Positions 1 through 8,951 of a DNA stretch of 46,825 bases are shown in pieces. Location of the stretch: the NCBI GenBank assembly GCA_902551895.1, contig CACDEU010000005.1, positions 1 to 46,825 of the forward strand. Reading direction: 5' to 3'. The notes beneath the pieces were generated by a model. That model searched no databases and was not told the origin of the DNA. It saw nothing but the letters and a program-made list of their open reading frames with translations. The position numbers and the translations under genes are program-made. This DNA is from an uncultured Pelagibacteraceae bacterium. GTDB lineage: Bacteria; Pseudomonadota; Alphaproteobacteria; Pelagibacterales; Pelagibacteraceae. Numbering within the stretch: the first letter of the stretch is position 1; every line of letters starts with the position of its first letter.

Positions 1-1
1 A

Positions 2-571
2 AACACTGTTGCATCAGCTGCAGCGACAGGTTCTGGTTGTGGTCCTAGTTCAATAAATTATGTTTTAGGTATTACAAAAGCTTACACTACTAGAGTTGGA
101 GAAGGTCCTTTCCCAACGGAACTAACAGATGAAATTGGTGATAAGTTAGGGACTATAGGAAAAGAGTTTGGAACTGTTACAAGTAGAAAAAGAAGGTGTG
201 GATGGTTTGACGGGGTTCTAGTTAGACAAACTATCAAAATCTCTGGTATAGATGGAATAGCACTAACTAAGTTAGATGTTTTAGATAAATTAGATGAAAT
301 TAAAATGTGTATAGCATACGAGATTGATGGAAAAAAAATAGATTATTTACCAGCAGCTGTAGATGATCAATTTAAAGCAAAGCCTATTTATAAACAATTT
401 AAAGGATGGAACTGTTCAACCAAAGGTATAAAAAAATTTGATGACCTTCCTGATAATGCTAAATCTTATATAAAAGAATTAGAAAAATTTATAGAAACAA
501 AAGTTGCAAGTATATCCACAAGCCCAGAAAGGAACGATACTATATTATTAGTTAACCCTTTTAGTAATTAG
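2..571 (+). CDS. purA: adenylosuccinate synthetase, C-terminal part (5' end outside window)
   Basis: This is the last ~189 residues of adenylosuccinate synthetase, which joins IMP and aspartate using GTP in the first step from IMP to AMP. The reading frame is open from base 2. It carries family landmarks [28 protein letters not shown], the segment [10 protein letters not shown], and the C-terminal block ALTKLDVLD that contributes to guanine-nucleotide binding in this family. The full protein is usually about 430 residues, so roughly the N-terminal 55-60% lies before the window. An ATG at 305 is internal and is not the start. The TAG stop interlocks with the stop of convergent rpoH in the four bases TTAG at 568-571. 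Confidence 0.96.
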   Translation, partial: NTVASAAATGSGCGPSSINYVLGITKAYTTRVGEGPFPTELTDEIGDKLGTIGKEFGTVTSRKRRCGWFDGVLVRQTIKISGIDGIALTKLDVLDKLDEIKMCIAYEIDGKKIDYLPAAVDDQFKAKPIYKQFKGWNCSTKGIKKFDDLPDNAKSYIKELEKFIETKVASISTSPERNDTILLVNPFSN

Positions 572-1461
572 TTTACTGGAAGAAGATTTTTTGACTTTGC
601 TGAGTTAAGCATATGTTTTTGTAATTTTTCAAAAGCTTTATTTTCTATTTGTCTGATTCTTTCTCTGCTTATTTTGAATCTTTTACTTAAATCTTCTAGC
701 GTAGAAGGTTCATCTGTTAATCGTCTTGAATACAAAATTTCTTTTTCTCTATCGTTTAAAATTTTTATTGAGTCTTTTAAAAGATCTTTTCTTTGATCGA
801 GTTCTTCTTTTTGGGCAAATTTCAGTTCTTGATCCATTTCTTTATCAACAACCCAATCTTGCCATTGATCTCCGTCTTCACCGACTGGAGCATTTAAAGA
901 ATGTTCTTTCCCAGCCAATCTTCTATTCATTGAAATTACTTCATCTTCATTAACATCCAATTTATTTGCAATTTCTGTTACGTGCTCATTTTTTAAATCA
1001 CCTTCACTTTTTGGAGCAATTTGGTTTTTCAATTTTTTTAAGTTAAAGAATAATTTTTTTTGAGCTGTAGTTGTTCCAATTTTAACTAAACTCCAAGATC
1101 TTAAAATATATTCTTGAATAGATGCTTTAATCCACCACATTGCATAAGTGGCTAGCCTGAAACCTTTTTCAGGTTCAAATTTTTTTACTGCTTGCATTAG
1201 TCCAACGTTACCTTCTGATATCATTTCATTAACTGGCAAACCATATCCTTTGTATCCCATGGCAATTTTAGCAACTAATCTTAAATGGCTTGTAACTAGT
1301 TTTTCTGCAGATTTTAAATTTCCTGTTTGTTTCCAGTTTTTTGCCAACATATATTCTTCTTCAGCATCTAACATTGGGAACTTTTTTATTTGTGCTAAAT
1401 AAGCGGAAAGACCACCTTCATTTGAAAGTAACGGTAGATTATAGTTTTTTGTATTGCTCAT
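568..1461 (-). CDS. rpoH: RNA polymerase sigma-32 type factor RpoH
   Basis: Alternative sigma factor of the heat-shock (sigma-32) class, 297 residues, the usual size. Sigma region 2 spans about residues 53-120 (core-binding and -10 recognition, with the [19 protein letters not shown] stretch). The diagnostic RpoH box is seen as [10 protein letters not shown] at 134-143, and a region 4 helix-turn-helix lies near 252-275 ([19 protein letters not shown]). The RpoH box separates it from the housekeeping RpoD. It lies 42 bases downstream of rluD on the same strand, so the two may be co-transcribed. It converges with purA and shares a TTAG stop overlap. It probably controls chaperone and protease genes, possibly including degP and hflKC in this window; that link is inference. 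Confidence 0.95.
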   Translation of the reverse strand: MSNTKNYNLPLLSNEGGLSAYLAQIKKFPMLDAEEEYMLAKNWKQTGNLKSAEKLVTSHLRLVAKIAMGYKGYGLPVNEMISEGNVGLMQAVKKFEPEKGFRLATYAMWWIKASIQEYILRSWSLVKIGTTTAQKKLFFNLKKLKNQIAPKSEGDLKNEHVTEIANKLDVNEDEVISMNRRLAGKEHSLNAPVGEDGDQWQDWVVDKEMDQELKFAQKEELDQRKDLLKDSIKILNDREKEILYSRRLTDEPSTLEDLSKRFKISRERIRQIENKAFEKLQKHMLNSAKSKNLLPVN

Positions 1462-1503
1462 TTCGCTATTTATTTAATTAAGAAAATTAATTTTACAATC
1501 ATT

Positions 1504-2484
1504 TTATTTGCTTAGTTTTCTTAAGGTTTTTAAAATTTTTTCAAGTTCTTGTGGCAAATTTGAGGTAAACTCAAATTTTTTTCCAGATTTAGGGTGTATA
1601 AAACCTAAAACTTTAGCATGTAGAAATTGTCTATCTAAATTTAATATCATTTTTTCTAAGTCTGAATTAATATTTTTTATTTTTTTAAATTTTTTTTTGT
1701 ACTTTTTATCGCCCAGTATATTATTTCCTTTATAACTCATGTGAACTCTGATTTGATGTGTTCTTCCAGTTTCAAGTTTGCATTCTATTAAACTAAAACT
1801 AGGAATTTTATCGTTTTCAAAAACTTCTAATGTTTTATAATTTGTAATTGCTTTTTTTCCTTTAGTTAGACCAACTTCCATAAGTTGTCTATTTTTTGAG
1901 CTTCTTGTTATAAGTGTTTCAATTTTACCAAATTGAGGTCTTAATTTACCCCAGATAAGAGTTTGATAGACTCTTTTAATCGTATGTTCACTAAACTGAT
2001 TTGATAATTTTTCATGGCTAATGTTATTTTTTGCTATAAGAATTAAGCCTGATGTATCTTTATCTATTCTATGAACAATTCCTGGTCTTAACTCATCACC
2101 AATGTTTGATAAATTTTTACTGTCATAATTTATTAATGCGTTAACCAAAGTTTTATCATAGTTACCTGCTCCCGGATGCATAGATATCCCTGCAGGCTTA
2201 TTTACAACTAATAAATCCTTATCTTCATATGCAATATCTAATTTAAAATTAAACGGTTTTAATGAAGCTTTTTTCGGCTCAGGTATTTCAAGGCTAATAT
2301 AGTCGTGCGTAAAAATTTTTTTAGATGGGTCAGAAATACTTTTTTTATTAATTTTTAATTTTTTATTTAAGATTAAATTTTTTATTCTAGTTCTGCTAAA
2401 ATTTTTTTCTTTATTCGATATAAATTGATCTACCCTTTGACCATTTTCATCATTCTCGACAATTAAATTAATGATATTTTTCAT
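1504..2484 (-). CDS. rluD: 23S rRNA pseudouridine synthase, RluD/RluA family
   Basis: Pseudouridine synthase of 326 residues. An N-terminal S4 RNA-binding domain (about 12-75) is followed by the RluA-type catalytic domain with HRIDKDTSG at 138-146. Asp141 matches the catalytic aspartate of the HRLD motif. Downstream family blocks LETGRTHQIRVH and DKKY are present. RluD itself modifies 23S rRNA helix 69 (positions 1911, 1915, 1917); the S4-plus-catalytic architecture and length fit RluD better than RluA, which lacks S4. RluC is the main alternative. It is transcribed away from tRNA-Arg and sits directly upstream of rpoH. Confidence 0.88.
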   Translation of the reverse strand: MKNIINLIVENDENGQRVDQFISNKEKNFSRTRIKNLILNKKLKINKKSISDPSKKIFTHDYISLEIPEPKKASLKPFNFKLDIAYEDKDLLVVNKPAGISMHPGAGNYDKTLVNALINYDSKNLSNIGDELRPGIVHRIDKDTSGLILIAKNNISHEKLSNQFSEHTIKRVYQTLIWGKLRPQFGKIETLITRSSKNRQLMEVGLTKGKKAITNYKTLEVFENDKIPSFSLIECKLETGRTHQIRVHMSYKGNNILGDKKYKKKFKKIKNINSDLEKMILNLDRQFLHAKVLGFIHPKSGKKFEFTSNLPQELEKILKTLRKLSK

Positions 2485-2488
2485 AAAT

Positions 2489-2494
2489 TATAAT
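2489..2494 (+). promoter_or_regulatory. putative -10 element for tRNA-Arg
   Basis: A perfect TATAAT lies 13 bases before the first base of tRNA-Arg, which would put transcription start about 7 bases ahead of the mature 5' end. No good -35 match was seen at the expected distance; the best is TTAATG at 2468 with a short 15-base spacer. In this A+T-rich DNA such a match can arise by chance. Confidence 0.35.
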
Positions 2495-2507
2495 ATTAAT
2501 ACTATAT

Positions 2508-2584
2508 GCGCTTGTAGCTCAACTGGATAGAGCGCCTGACTTCGGATCAGGAGGTTCTGGGTTCGACTCCTAGCAGGCGCACCA
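2508..2584 (+). tRNA. tRNA-Arg (anticodon TCG)
   Basis: A 77-base cloverleaf can be folded by eye: acceptor GCGCTTG with CAGGCGC (one T-G pair), D stem GCTC/GAGC, anticodon stem CCTGA/TCAGG around loop CTTCGGA, T stem CTGGG/CCTAG with loop TTCGACT, discriminator A and encoded CCA. The loop places TCG at positions 34-36, which reads CGA and probably other CGN arginine codons. The CCA ends at 2584 and the stop codon of the opposing dehydrogenase gene begins at 2585 with no spacer. Confidence 0.96.
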
Positions 2585-3469
2585 TTAGTTAACTGTTTTT
2601 TTTTCTAATAAACGTATAACTCCAGAATCATCAAAATTTTCTAGTCCTTGCTTGCATCCTGTTTCATATATTTTAAGTGCAACTTTAGTAAGAGGTAAAT
2701 TTATAAAATGTTTTTTTCTTAATTTGTCAGCTAATTTCATATCTTTTTTAAAAATACTTAGTCTACTTAGTGGTTTAAAGTATTTTTTTTCTATCATTCT
2801 TTTTCCTCTATCAGCAAACATCCAACTTTGACCCGAGGAATTATTAATTATTTTAAATATTTTTTTTAAATTAATTTTTTCTTTTCTAGCTAGCATAATA
2901 GCTTCAGCGGCAGACACAATCTGAATTCCTGCCAGGCAATTATTAATAATTTTTACAGTTGAGCCAGTACCTATTTTATTTCCTAAATTATATATATTAT
3001 TTCCTATATCTTTTAGTAAAGCTAAATTTTTTTTATATATATTTTTTTTTGAAGAAAGCATTAAACTTAACTTTCCATTCATGGCTTTTTTTGGCCCACC
3101 TGATACGGGGCAGTCAATATATTCAAAATTATTTTTTTTTAACTTAGTGTATATTTTTTTAACCCAATTTGGAGATACGGTAGTACAGTTAATAATAGTG
3201 TGATTTTTAGCAATTTTTAGACTTTTTTTAATTTCCATGAATGTATCAAAAATTTTTTGGCACTGATCTTCATTTAATACAATTATTATAAAGGTATTTG
3301 TTTTTAAAAAAATTTCTTTTAAACTTTTTACAAAAATAAAGTTTTTACTAGTTTTAATCCTATTGTATTTATTGACATCATAGCCAAAAATTTTGTATTT
3401 TTTTTTAAGATTCAGAGCAATTGCTGTTCCCATTGACCCTAAGCCAAGAATACTAATTTCTTTCTTCAT
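2585..3469 (-). CDS. NAD(P)-dependent beta-hydroxyacid dehydrogenase (3-hydroxyisobutyrate dehydrogenase-like)
   Basis: A 294-residue member of the 3-hydroxyisobutyrate dehydrogenase / tartronate-semialdehyde reductase family. The Rossmann motif GLGSMG is at 9-14, the substrate-binding signature CPVSGGP at 119-125, and the catalytic-lysine block TVKIINNCLAG has Lys172. An all-helical C-terminal domain follows, as the family requires. The substrate cannot be told from sequence: 3-hydroxyisobutyrate, tartronate semialdehyde, succinate semialdehyde and related acids are all used by relatives. It is the last gene of a minus-strand run (sua5, ABC ATPase, ABC permease, this gene) with only a 2-base gap to the permease. 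It is unusually lysine-rich, as are neighbouring genes, so composition does not mark it as foreign. Confidence 0.85.
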   Translation of the reverse strand: MKKEISILGLGSMGTAIALNLKKKYKIFGYDVNKYNRIKTSKNFIFVKSLKEIFLKTNTFIIIVLNEDQCQKIFDTFMEIKKSLKIAKNHTIINCTTVSPNWVKKIYTKLKKNNFEYIDCPVSGGPKKAMNGKLSLMLSSKKNIYKKNLALLKDIGNNIYNLGNKIGTGSTVKIINNCLAGIQIVSAAEAIMLARKEKINLKKIFKIINNSSGQSWMFADRGKRMIEKKYFKPLSRLSIFKKDMKLADKLRKKHFINLPLTKVALKIYETGCKQGLENFDDSGVIRLLEKKTVN

Positions 3470-3471
3470 AT

Positions 3472-4263
3472 TTATTCTCCAATATTAATTAAGGTACCTT
3501 TTTTACGAGCTTTGCTGAAAGAATAATAAAACAAACAAACCGAAATAAACAAATATAATCCATTTAAGTAAAAGGCTTTAAAAATACTTTCTACGTTTAC
3601 TGTTCCATCAATTAAAATACTTCTTGCTTCTTCGAAAATATAAACAAGCGGAAGCATGAAGGCAATTTTTTGAAATATTTCAGGTAATATTTCTACAGGA
3701 TAATAAATACAACCAAATGGAGCTAGTAAAAACATTGTCGACCAAGCAATGTTCTCAAATGATGGCCCAAATCTTAACAATCCAGATGATACTAATATAC
3801 CAAGGGTTATTCCAAATAAGTAAAGACTTAAGAACAATAAGAATAAACTTAAACCTAGATCTAATATAGAAATTCCAAATAGAGGAGAGGTTAGTAAAAT
3901 TGCTGGAACTAAACCAATAAGTGCTCTAATCAAAGCAGTGAATATTAATGAAATTAAAATTTCACTCTTCTTAATTGGGGCAATAAATAAGTTTGTAAAG
4001 TTTCTACTCCATATTTCCTCTAAAAATAACATGTTAAAACCAATACTAGTTCTGAATAAAAAATCATAAAGTATTGCACATGTTAGTATAACTCCAACTG
4101 CATTGCTGTAGTAAGAACTATATGTAGAAAAAAAGTTTGAGATAAATCCCCATAACGTTATTTGTATAGATGGCCAATAAATCAAATCTAAGATTCTAGG
4201 AAAAGATCTTGTTATTAAATAAAAATGCCTTAAAAATAGTCCGTACATTCTTCCTAAATTCAT
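3472..4263 (-). CDS. ABC-2 type transporter permease
   Basis: Integral membrane subunit of an ABC-2 class exporter, 263 residues with about six hydrophobic segments (near 29-48, 54-72, 107-127, 135-160, 170-197 and 230-248). The hydrophobic pattern with a conserved proline/glycine region ahead of the last segments (FGCIYYPVEILPEIFQKI) is typical of ABC-2 permeases of the NodJ/DrrB kind. It starts one base after the stop of the ATPase gene, so the two form one transporter. Relatives export polysaccharides, lipids or drugs; nothing here identifies the substrate. Confidence 0.85.
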   Translation of the reverse strand: MNLGRMYGLFLRHFYLITRSFPRILDLIYWPSIQITLWGFISNFFSTYSSYYSNAVGVILTCAILYDFLFRTSIGFNMLFLEEIWSRNFTNLFIAPIKKSEILISLIFTALIRALIGLVPAILLTSPLFGISILDLGLSLFLLFLSLYLFGITLGILVSSGLLRFGPSFENIAWSTMFLLAPFGCIYYPVEILPEIFQKIAFMLPLVYIFEEARSILIDGTVNVESIFKAFYLNGLYLFISVCLFYYSFSKARKKGTLINIGE

Positions 4264-4264
4264 T

Positions 4265-4987
4265 TTAATTCCTTACAAGTTTTAAAAAAACTTCCTCTAG
4301 ATTTTTTCTACCATGTTTTTTAATCAAGTCATTTGGTTTACCTTGGTCTATTATTAAGCCATTTTTCATCATCATTATTGAGGAGCACAATCTAGTGACT
4401 TCATCCATGTTATGAGAGGCTAATAAAATTGATACTTTTTTTTCTTTTTTATAATTTTCTAAAAATGTTCTAACAAAATCTCCTATTTCAGGATCTAAAG
4501 ACGCTGTAGGCTCATCAAGTAACAACACGCTAGGGTCATTGATTATTGCTTTAGCTAAACTTATTCTATTCTTTTGTCCAGATGACAATTCTCCTGTTAC
4601 CCTATTAAGTAAATTTTCTAATCTTAATTTGCTAACCAAATAATCTATTTTTTCATTTAACTTTTTTACGGAATAAAGTTTACCATATACAATTAAATTT
4701 TGTTTTACCGTAAGTTTTTTTGGTAATTCTATGTACGGAGAAATAAAATTTATTTTTTGAAGAATTTCAATTGGATTTTTCTCTATTTTTAACCCATTAA
4801 TTAACACATCACCACTTGTAGGTTTTAATAGACCCAATATCATTCCAATTGTTGTAGTTTTTCCAGATCCATTTGGACCAAGTAAACCAATAATCTCATT
4901 TTCTTTAATTTCAAAGCTTATATTTTTCACAGCCTCTTTTGTTCCGTAAGTTTTTTTTAGATTAATAACTTTTATAGAATTTTGCAT
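4265..4987 (-). CDS. ABC transporter ATP-binding protein (ABC-2 exporter)
   Basis: Nucleotide-binding subunit, 240 residues. Walker A GPNGSGKT is at 37-44, signature LSSGQ at 134-138, Walker B with catalytic Glu VLLLDEP at 154-160, D-loop SLD just after, and switch histidine His192 in ASHNMDEV. The organisation is that of the CcmA/DrrA branch of exporters, which matches the ABC-2 permease immediately downstream. Its ATG overlaps the stop of sua5 by one base (TAATG on the minus strand), which suggests translational coupling. Substrate unknown. Confidence 0.92.
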   Translation of the reverse strand: MQNSIKVINLKKTYGTKEAVKNISFEIKENEIIGLLGPNGSGKTTTIGMILGLLKPTSGDVLINGLKIEKNPIEILQKINFISPYIELPKKLTVKQNLIVYGKLYSVKKLNEKIDYLVSKLRLENLLNRVTGELSSGQKNRISLAKAIINDPSVLLLDEPTASLDPEIGDFVRTFLENYKKEKKVSILLASHNMDEVTRLCSSIMMMKNGLIIDQGKPNDLIKKHGRKNLEEVFLKLVRN

Positions 4988-5919
4988 TACTTAGTTGATG
5001 CTCTTTTTAATCGGTCGTTAATTGCTTCACCAAACCCAATGTTTGGAATTTTCTCAACAACTATACTTTTATAATTTTTATTTTTAATTACTCTTAAAAT
5101 TCTATACAAATTTTTTGCTGCCTGTTTAAGATTTTTATTTTTACTTAAGTAATAATAATTTTTATAAGATTTTTTTCTTTTTTTAATTAGAATAAATGCC
5201 TCATTAGTTTTTGGTTTTGAAGTGTTTAATTTTATAGGAATCCCAGGAGAATAATGCAACTTCGATTGACCTGGTACAGTGATTTTTTGATTTTTTCTAT
5301 CAAATTTAATATTTTTATTTAATACTTTATTAATTTTTGTTCTTTCGATTCCACCAAGTCTTAATATTTTAGGTTTATTAACCAAACTTATTATCGTTGA
5401 TTCTAATCCAACTTTAGATCTACCTCCATCAAGTATAAATTTAATTTTATTACCAAATTCTTCTTTCACATCATCTTTGGAAATAGGACTTATTTTTGTT
5501 GAGATATTTGCGCTAGGCGCTGCCAGAGGGTAATTTAATAACTTTAAAAGTTTTTTTGTAAGAGGATGACTTGGAAATCTTATAGCTAAAGTTTTTTTGT
5601 TATTTGTAACATTTTTTGAAATCTTGCTACTTTTTTTTAACTTTAATACAAAAGTTATAGGACCTGGGCAAAATTTTTTGTAAAGTTTAAAAAATTGACT
5701 ATTTGTAATACAATCATTATTTAGGATTTTAAGGTTATGATAGTGGACTATAAGTGGATTTTTTTTAGTTCTTTTTTTTAAATTAAATATTTTTAAAGTA
5801 GCTTTGTTAGAGTAGGCATTTCCTGCGAGTCCATATACTGTCTCAGTGGGTATAGCGACACACTCACTTTTATCTAAGTAATATTTAGATTTTTTAATAT
5901 TTGAAAGATTGTTTTTCAT
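4987..5919 (-). CDS. tsaC: L-threonylcarbamoyladenylate synthase, Sua5 type
   Basis: Makes threonylcarbamoyl-AMP from threonine, bicarbonate and ATP, the first step of the t6A37 modification of ANN-decoding tRNAs. The YrdC-like core has PTETVYG at 24-30, the KR..NPL nucleotide-binding block at 49-56, and the SAN motif in PLAAPSANIS. At 310 residues it is longer than TsaC (~190). The extra C-terminal part after a linker containing SKLHYSPG is the Sua5 domain, so this is the two-domain Sua5 form. It diverges from xseB with a 20-base gap. It heads the minus-strand run with the ABC exporter, although no functional link between them is known. Confidence 0.92.
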   Translation of the reverse strand: MKNNLSNIKKSKYYLDKSECVAIPTETVYGLAGNAYSNKATLKIFNLKKRTKKNPLIVHYHNLKILNNDCITNSQFFKLYKKFCPGPITFVLKLKKSSKISKNVTNNKKTLAIRFPSHPLTKKLLKLLNYPLAAPSANISTKISPISKDDVKEEFGNKIKFILDGGRSKVGLESTIISLVNKPKILRLGGIERTKINKVLNKNIKFDRKNQKITVPGQSKLHYSPGIPIKLNTSKPKTNEAFILIKKRKKSYKNYYYLSKNKNLKQAAKNLYRILRVIKNKNYKSIVVEKIPNIGFGEAINDRLKRASTK

Positions 5920-5939
5920 GTATTAATACCAACTATTAT

Positions 5940-6188
5940 ATGAAAGATAAAAATTTACTAGATGATATTAAAACTAAATCTCTTAATGAGTTAACAGAAC
6001 TAGCTAATAATATAATAGAAAAACTAGAAAATGAAAAAGATTTAGAGGCTTCTATAAATGATTATCAGGAATTAATAAAATTGAATAATTTGATAGAAAA
6101 AAAATTTCAACACACCTCGAAAGAAATATCCGAAGAAACAAGAAGTAAAATTAATATTATTTTGAAAAAAAATGAAAAAAAAACTTAA
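5940..6188 (+). CDS. xseB: exodeoxyribonuclease VII small subunit
   Basis: Small subunit of exonuclease VII, which together with XseA degrades single-stranded DNA. From the ATG at 5940 the protein is 82 residues, the normal XseB size. The family core is visible as LNELTELANNIIEKLENEKDLEASINDYQ followed by a long helix. An in-frame upstream ATG at 5901 would add 13 residues with two cysteines, would overlap the start of sua5, and matches nothing in the family, so it was rejected. Its end overlaps ispA by 17 bases. The order xseB-ispA-dxs is conserved in many proteobacteria. No xseA is in the window. Confidence 0.88.
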   Translation: MKDKNLLDDIKTKSLNELTELANNIIEKLENEKDLEASINDYQELIKLNNLIEKKFQHTSKEISEETRSKINIILKKNEKKT

Positions 6189-7041
6189 TAAAGTTGCAAA
6201 AGATACAAACTCATTTCTTTCAAAGTTTTTATTAAGTCAAAAAAAAACTGACTTAATAAAATCTATGAGATATGGGCTTCTCCCAGGAGGCAAGAAAATT
6301 AGATCTAAACTAATAGTTGATGTTGGTAAAATTTTTAACATTGAATATAAAAAATTAATTTATCTAAGCGCAGCTGTAGAATGTATTCATGCATACTCAT
6401 TGATTCACGATGACCTGCCGTGCATGGACAATGATAATTTAAGAAGAGGAAAATTATCAACACATAAAAAATTTGGAGAGTCCACAGCTATTCTTGCTGG
6501 AAATTCACTTCTTACAATTGCTTTTGAAATCTTGAGTCATAAAAAGTTTAATGTAAGTGACAAAGTTAAAATAAGTTTGATTAATTTAATATCAAAAACT
6601 TCTGGACACTCAGGTATAGCAGGAGGTCAGTATTCAGATTTAAACTTTGAGCATAGAAAAGTACCTATAAAAAAAATTATTGAAATGGAAATAAAAAAAA
6701 CTGGTAAATTATTTAGTTTTTGCTGTATGGCTCCAACAATAATTTTAAAAAAAAATAAATATCTTAATATTTTTGAAAAATTAGGTTCAGAAATTGGACT
6801 TTTATTTCAAATATCTGATGATCTAATTGACTATAAAGGCAGTTCAAAAAAAGCAGGAAAAAAAACAAAAAAAGATATTAAAAAAGGAAAAGCTACCTTA
6901 ATTAGTTTGCTAGGTTACAAAAAAACTATTAAATATAGTGAAAATATAAAAAAGAATATCTTTAAAAAAATTAATAAATTTGGAAAAAAGGCAAATGATT
7001 TAAAAGAAACTGTGAGTTTTATTTTAAGTAGAACAAAATGA
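6172..7041 (+). CDS. ispA: short-chain polyprenyl (farnesyl/geranylgeranyl) diphosphate synthase
   Basis: Head-to-tail prenyltransferase condensing isopentenyl diphosphate with allylic diphosphates, 289 residues. The first aspartate-rich motif is DDLPCMDND at 80-88, in the form with two extra residues (DDxxxxD) found in bacterial FPP synthases, and the second is DDLID at 216-220. [11 protein letters not shown] near the N-terminus is the usual substrate-binding block. The gene lies between xseB (17-base overlap) and dxs (4-base ATGA overlap), the classic ispA position, so it probably supplies C15 (or C20) precursors to the longer-chain synthase at 10690-11703. Exact product length is not decided by eye. 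Confidence 0.92.
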   Translation: MKKKLNKVAKDTNSFLSKFLLSQKKTDLIKSMRYGLLPGGKKIRSKLIVDVGKIFNIEYKKLIYLSAAVECIHAYSLIHDDLPCMDNDNLRRGKLSTHKKFGESTAILAGNSLLTIAFEILSHKKFNVSDKVKISLINLISKTSGHSGIAGGQYSDLNFEHRKVPIKKIIEMEIKKTGKLFSFCCMAPTIILKKNKYLNIFEKLGSEIGLLFQISDDLIDYKGSSKKAGKKTKKDIKKGKATLISLLGYKKTIKYSENIKKNIFKKINKFGKKANDLKETVSFILSRTK

Positions 7042-8951
7042 ATAAGGAATACAAATTTTTAGATGATATAAATTTTCCGTCAGATATAAGAAAACTTTCT
7101 GTATCAGATTTAAAAAATTTAGCTGACGAAGTAAGAACAGAAATGATAGATGCAGTATCTGTGACTGGTGGACATTTAGGTGCAGGTTTGGGTGTTGTAG
7201 AATTAACAGTTGCTTTGCACTACATTTTTAATACACCAAATGATAAAATAATTTGGGATGTTGGTCACCAAACTTATCCTCATAAAATATTAACTGGAAG
7301 AAAAGATAAAATTAGAACTTTAAGAAAAGGTGGGGGTCTATCAGGTTTTACAAAGAGATCTGAAAGTGAGTATGACCCTTTTGGTGCCGCACATAGTTCA
7401 ACCTCAATTTCTTCTGCTCTCGGAATTGCAGTTGCAAATAAACTTTCAAATAAATCTAATGAAGTTGTTGCAGTAATTGGAGATGGAGCCATGAGCGCAG
7501 GAATGGCTTATGAGGCAATGAATAATGCTGGAACAAGCAAAACAAAGATGATTGTAATTTTAAATGACAACGATATGTCGATTGCTAAACCAGTTGGCGC
7601 AATGAGATCTTATTTAGCAAAACTCTTTTCTGGAAAAGTTTATTTTAGTTTCAGAGAAACAATAAAATTAATTATTTCTTCTTTTTCAAAAAGATTTAGT
7701 AAAAAAGCTGGCAAAGCTGAAGATTTTTTAAGATCTGCTGTCACAGGAGGTACATTATTTAATTCATTAGGATTTTATTACATAGGCCCTATAGATGGAC
7801 ATGATATTGATTCATTAATTTCTGTCTTAAAAAATGCAAAACAGATTAATTTTGAAGGTCCAATTATGATACATATCAAAACAGAAAAAGGAAAAGGCTA
7901 TGAATTTGCCGAAAAATCAGATGATAAATATCATGGTGTAACTAAATTTAATGTAAACACTGGAGTTCAAGAAAAATCAAAATCTGTTAATCCATCATAT
8001 ACAAAAGTTTTTGCAAATACTCTTATTAAACATGCTGAAAAAGATAGCAAGATTGTTGGTATAACTGCTGCAATGCCATCAGGAACTGGAATGGATATTT
8101 TTGCAAAAAAATTTTCATCAAGAATGTTTGATGTTGGTATTGCAGAACAACATGCTGTAACTTTTGCGGCTGGTTTAGCTACTGAAGGTTTTAAACCTTA
8201 TGCAGCAATTTACTCTACTTTTTTACAAAGAGCTTATGATCAAGTAGTTCATGATGTAGCCATTCAAAGTTTACCAGTAAGATTTGCGATTGATAGAGCG
8301 GGATTAGTTGGTGCTGATGGACCAACACATGCAGGATCTTTTGATATAACTTATCTTTCAACCTTACCCAATTTTATAGTAATGGCTGCAAGTGATGAGG
8401 CAGAGCTCGTAAGAATGATTAATACCTCAGTGGATATTAATGACAAACCTTCAGCTTTTAGATACCCAAGAGGAAATGGCGTAGGAATAGAATTGCCAAA
8501 TATTAACGAAAAATTAGAAATTGGAAAAGGTCGAATTATTAAAGAAGGAAAACAAGTAGCAATTTTAAATTTTGGTGCAAGATTGAATGAATGTTTGATT
8601 GTGTGTGAAAATTTAAAAAAGAAAGGTATTAATTTAACTTTATTCGATGCAAGATTTGCAAAACCCCTAGATGAAAATACAATTTGGCAATTAGCTAGAG
8701 ATCATGAAATAATTATCTCTATTGAAGAAGGTTCTATTGGTGGTTTTGGATCACATATTTCACAATATTTGTTTGATAATAATTTAATTGATAATAATTT
8801 AAAATTTAGATCCATGATATTGCCTGATAGATTTATAGATCATGATAAACCAGAGCAAATGTATAAATATGCTGGTTTAGATGCACACAGTATTGAAACT
8901 AAAATTCTTGATACTTTGAATTCAAAGGTTGTTATTAAAAAATCAAACTAA
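7038..8951 (+). CDS. dxs: 1-deoxy-D-xylulose-5-phosphate synthase
   Basis: Thiamine-diphosphate enzyme that condenses pyruvate and glyceraldehyde 3-phosphate to DXP, the entry step of the MEP isoprenoid route; DXP can also feed thiamine and, in some bacteria, vitamin B6 synthesis. It has 637 residues, full family length. Visible landmarks are [19 protein letters not shown] (His46), the TPP/Mg motif GDGAMSAG at 148-155, the catalytic Glu in [30 protein letters not shown], and a C-terminal transketolase domain. It overlaps ispA by ATGA. Its 3' end interlocks with convergent aroC in CTAA at 8948-8951, next to a perfect hairpin. Confidence 0.97.
   Translation: MNKEYKFLDDINFPSDIRKLSVSDLKNLADEVRTEMIDAVSVTGGHLGAGLGVVELTVALHYIFNTPNDKIIWDVGHQTYPHKILTGRKDKIRTLRKGGGLSGFTKRSESEYDPFGAAHSSTSISSALGIAVANKLSNKSNEVVAVIGDGAMSAGMAYEAMNNAGTSKTKMIVILNDNDMSIAKPVGAMRSYLAKLFSGKVYFSFRETIKLIISSFSKRFSKKAGKAEDFLRSAVTGGTLFNSLGFYYIGPIDGHDIDSLISVLKNAKQINFEGPIMIHIKTEKGKGYEFAEKSDDKYHGVTKFNVNTGVQEKSKSVNPSYTKVFANTLIKHAEKDSKIVGITAAMPSGTGMDIFAKKFSSRMFDVGIAEQHAVTFAAGLATEGFKPYAAIYSTFLQRAYDQVVHDVAIQSLPVRFAIDRAGLVGADGPTHAGSFDITYLSTLPNFIVMAASDEAELVRMINTSVDINDKPSAFRYPRGNGVGIELPNINEKLEIGKGRIIKEGKQVAILNFGARLNECLIVCENLKKKGINLTLFDARFAKPLDENTIWQLARDHEIIISIEEGSIGGFGSHISQYLFDNNLIDNNLKFRSMILPDRFIDHDKPEQMYKYAGLDAHSIETKILDTLNSKVVIKKSN

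Noticed and set aside
1148-1402. 84-codon plus-strand open frame
   Set aside because: It lies entirely inside rpoH on the opposite strand, resembles no family, and mirrors rpoH codons.
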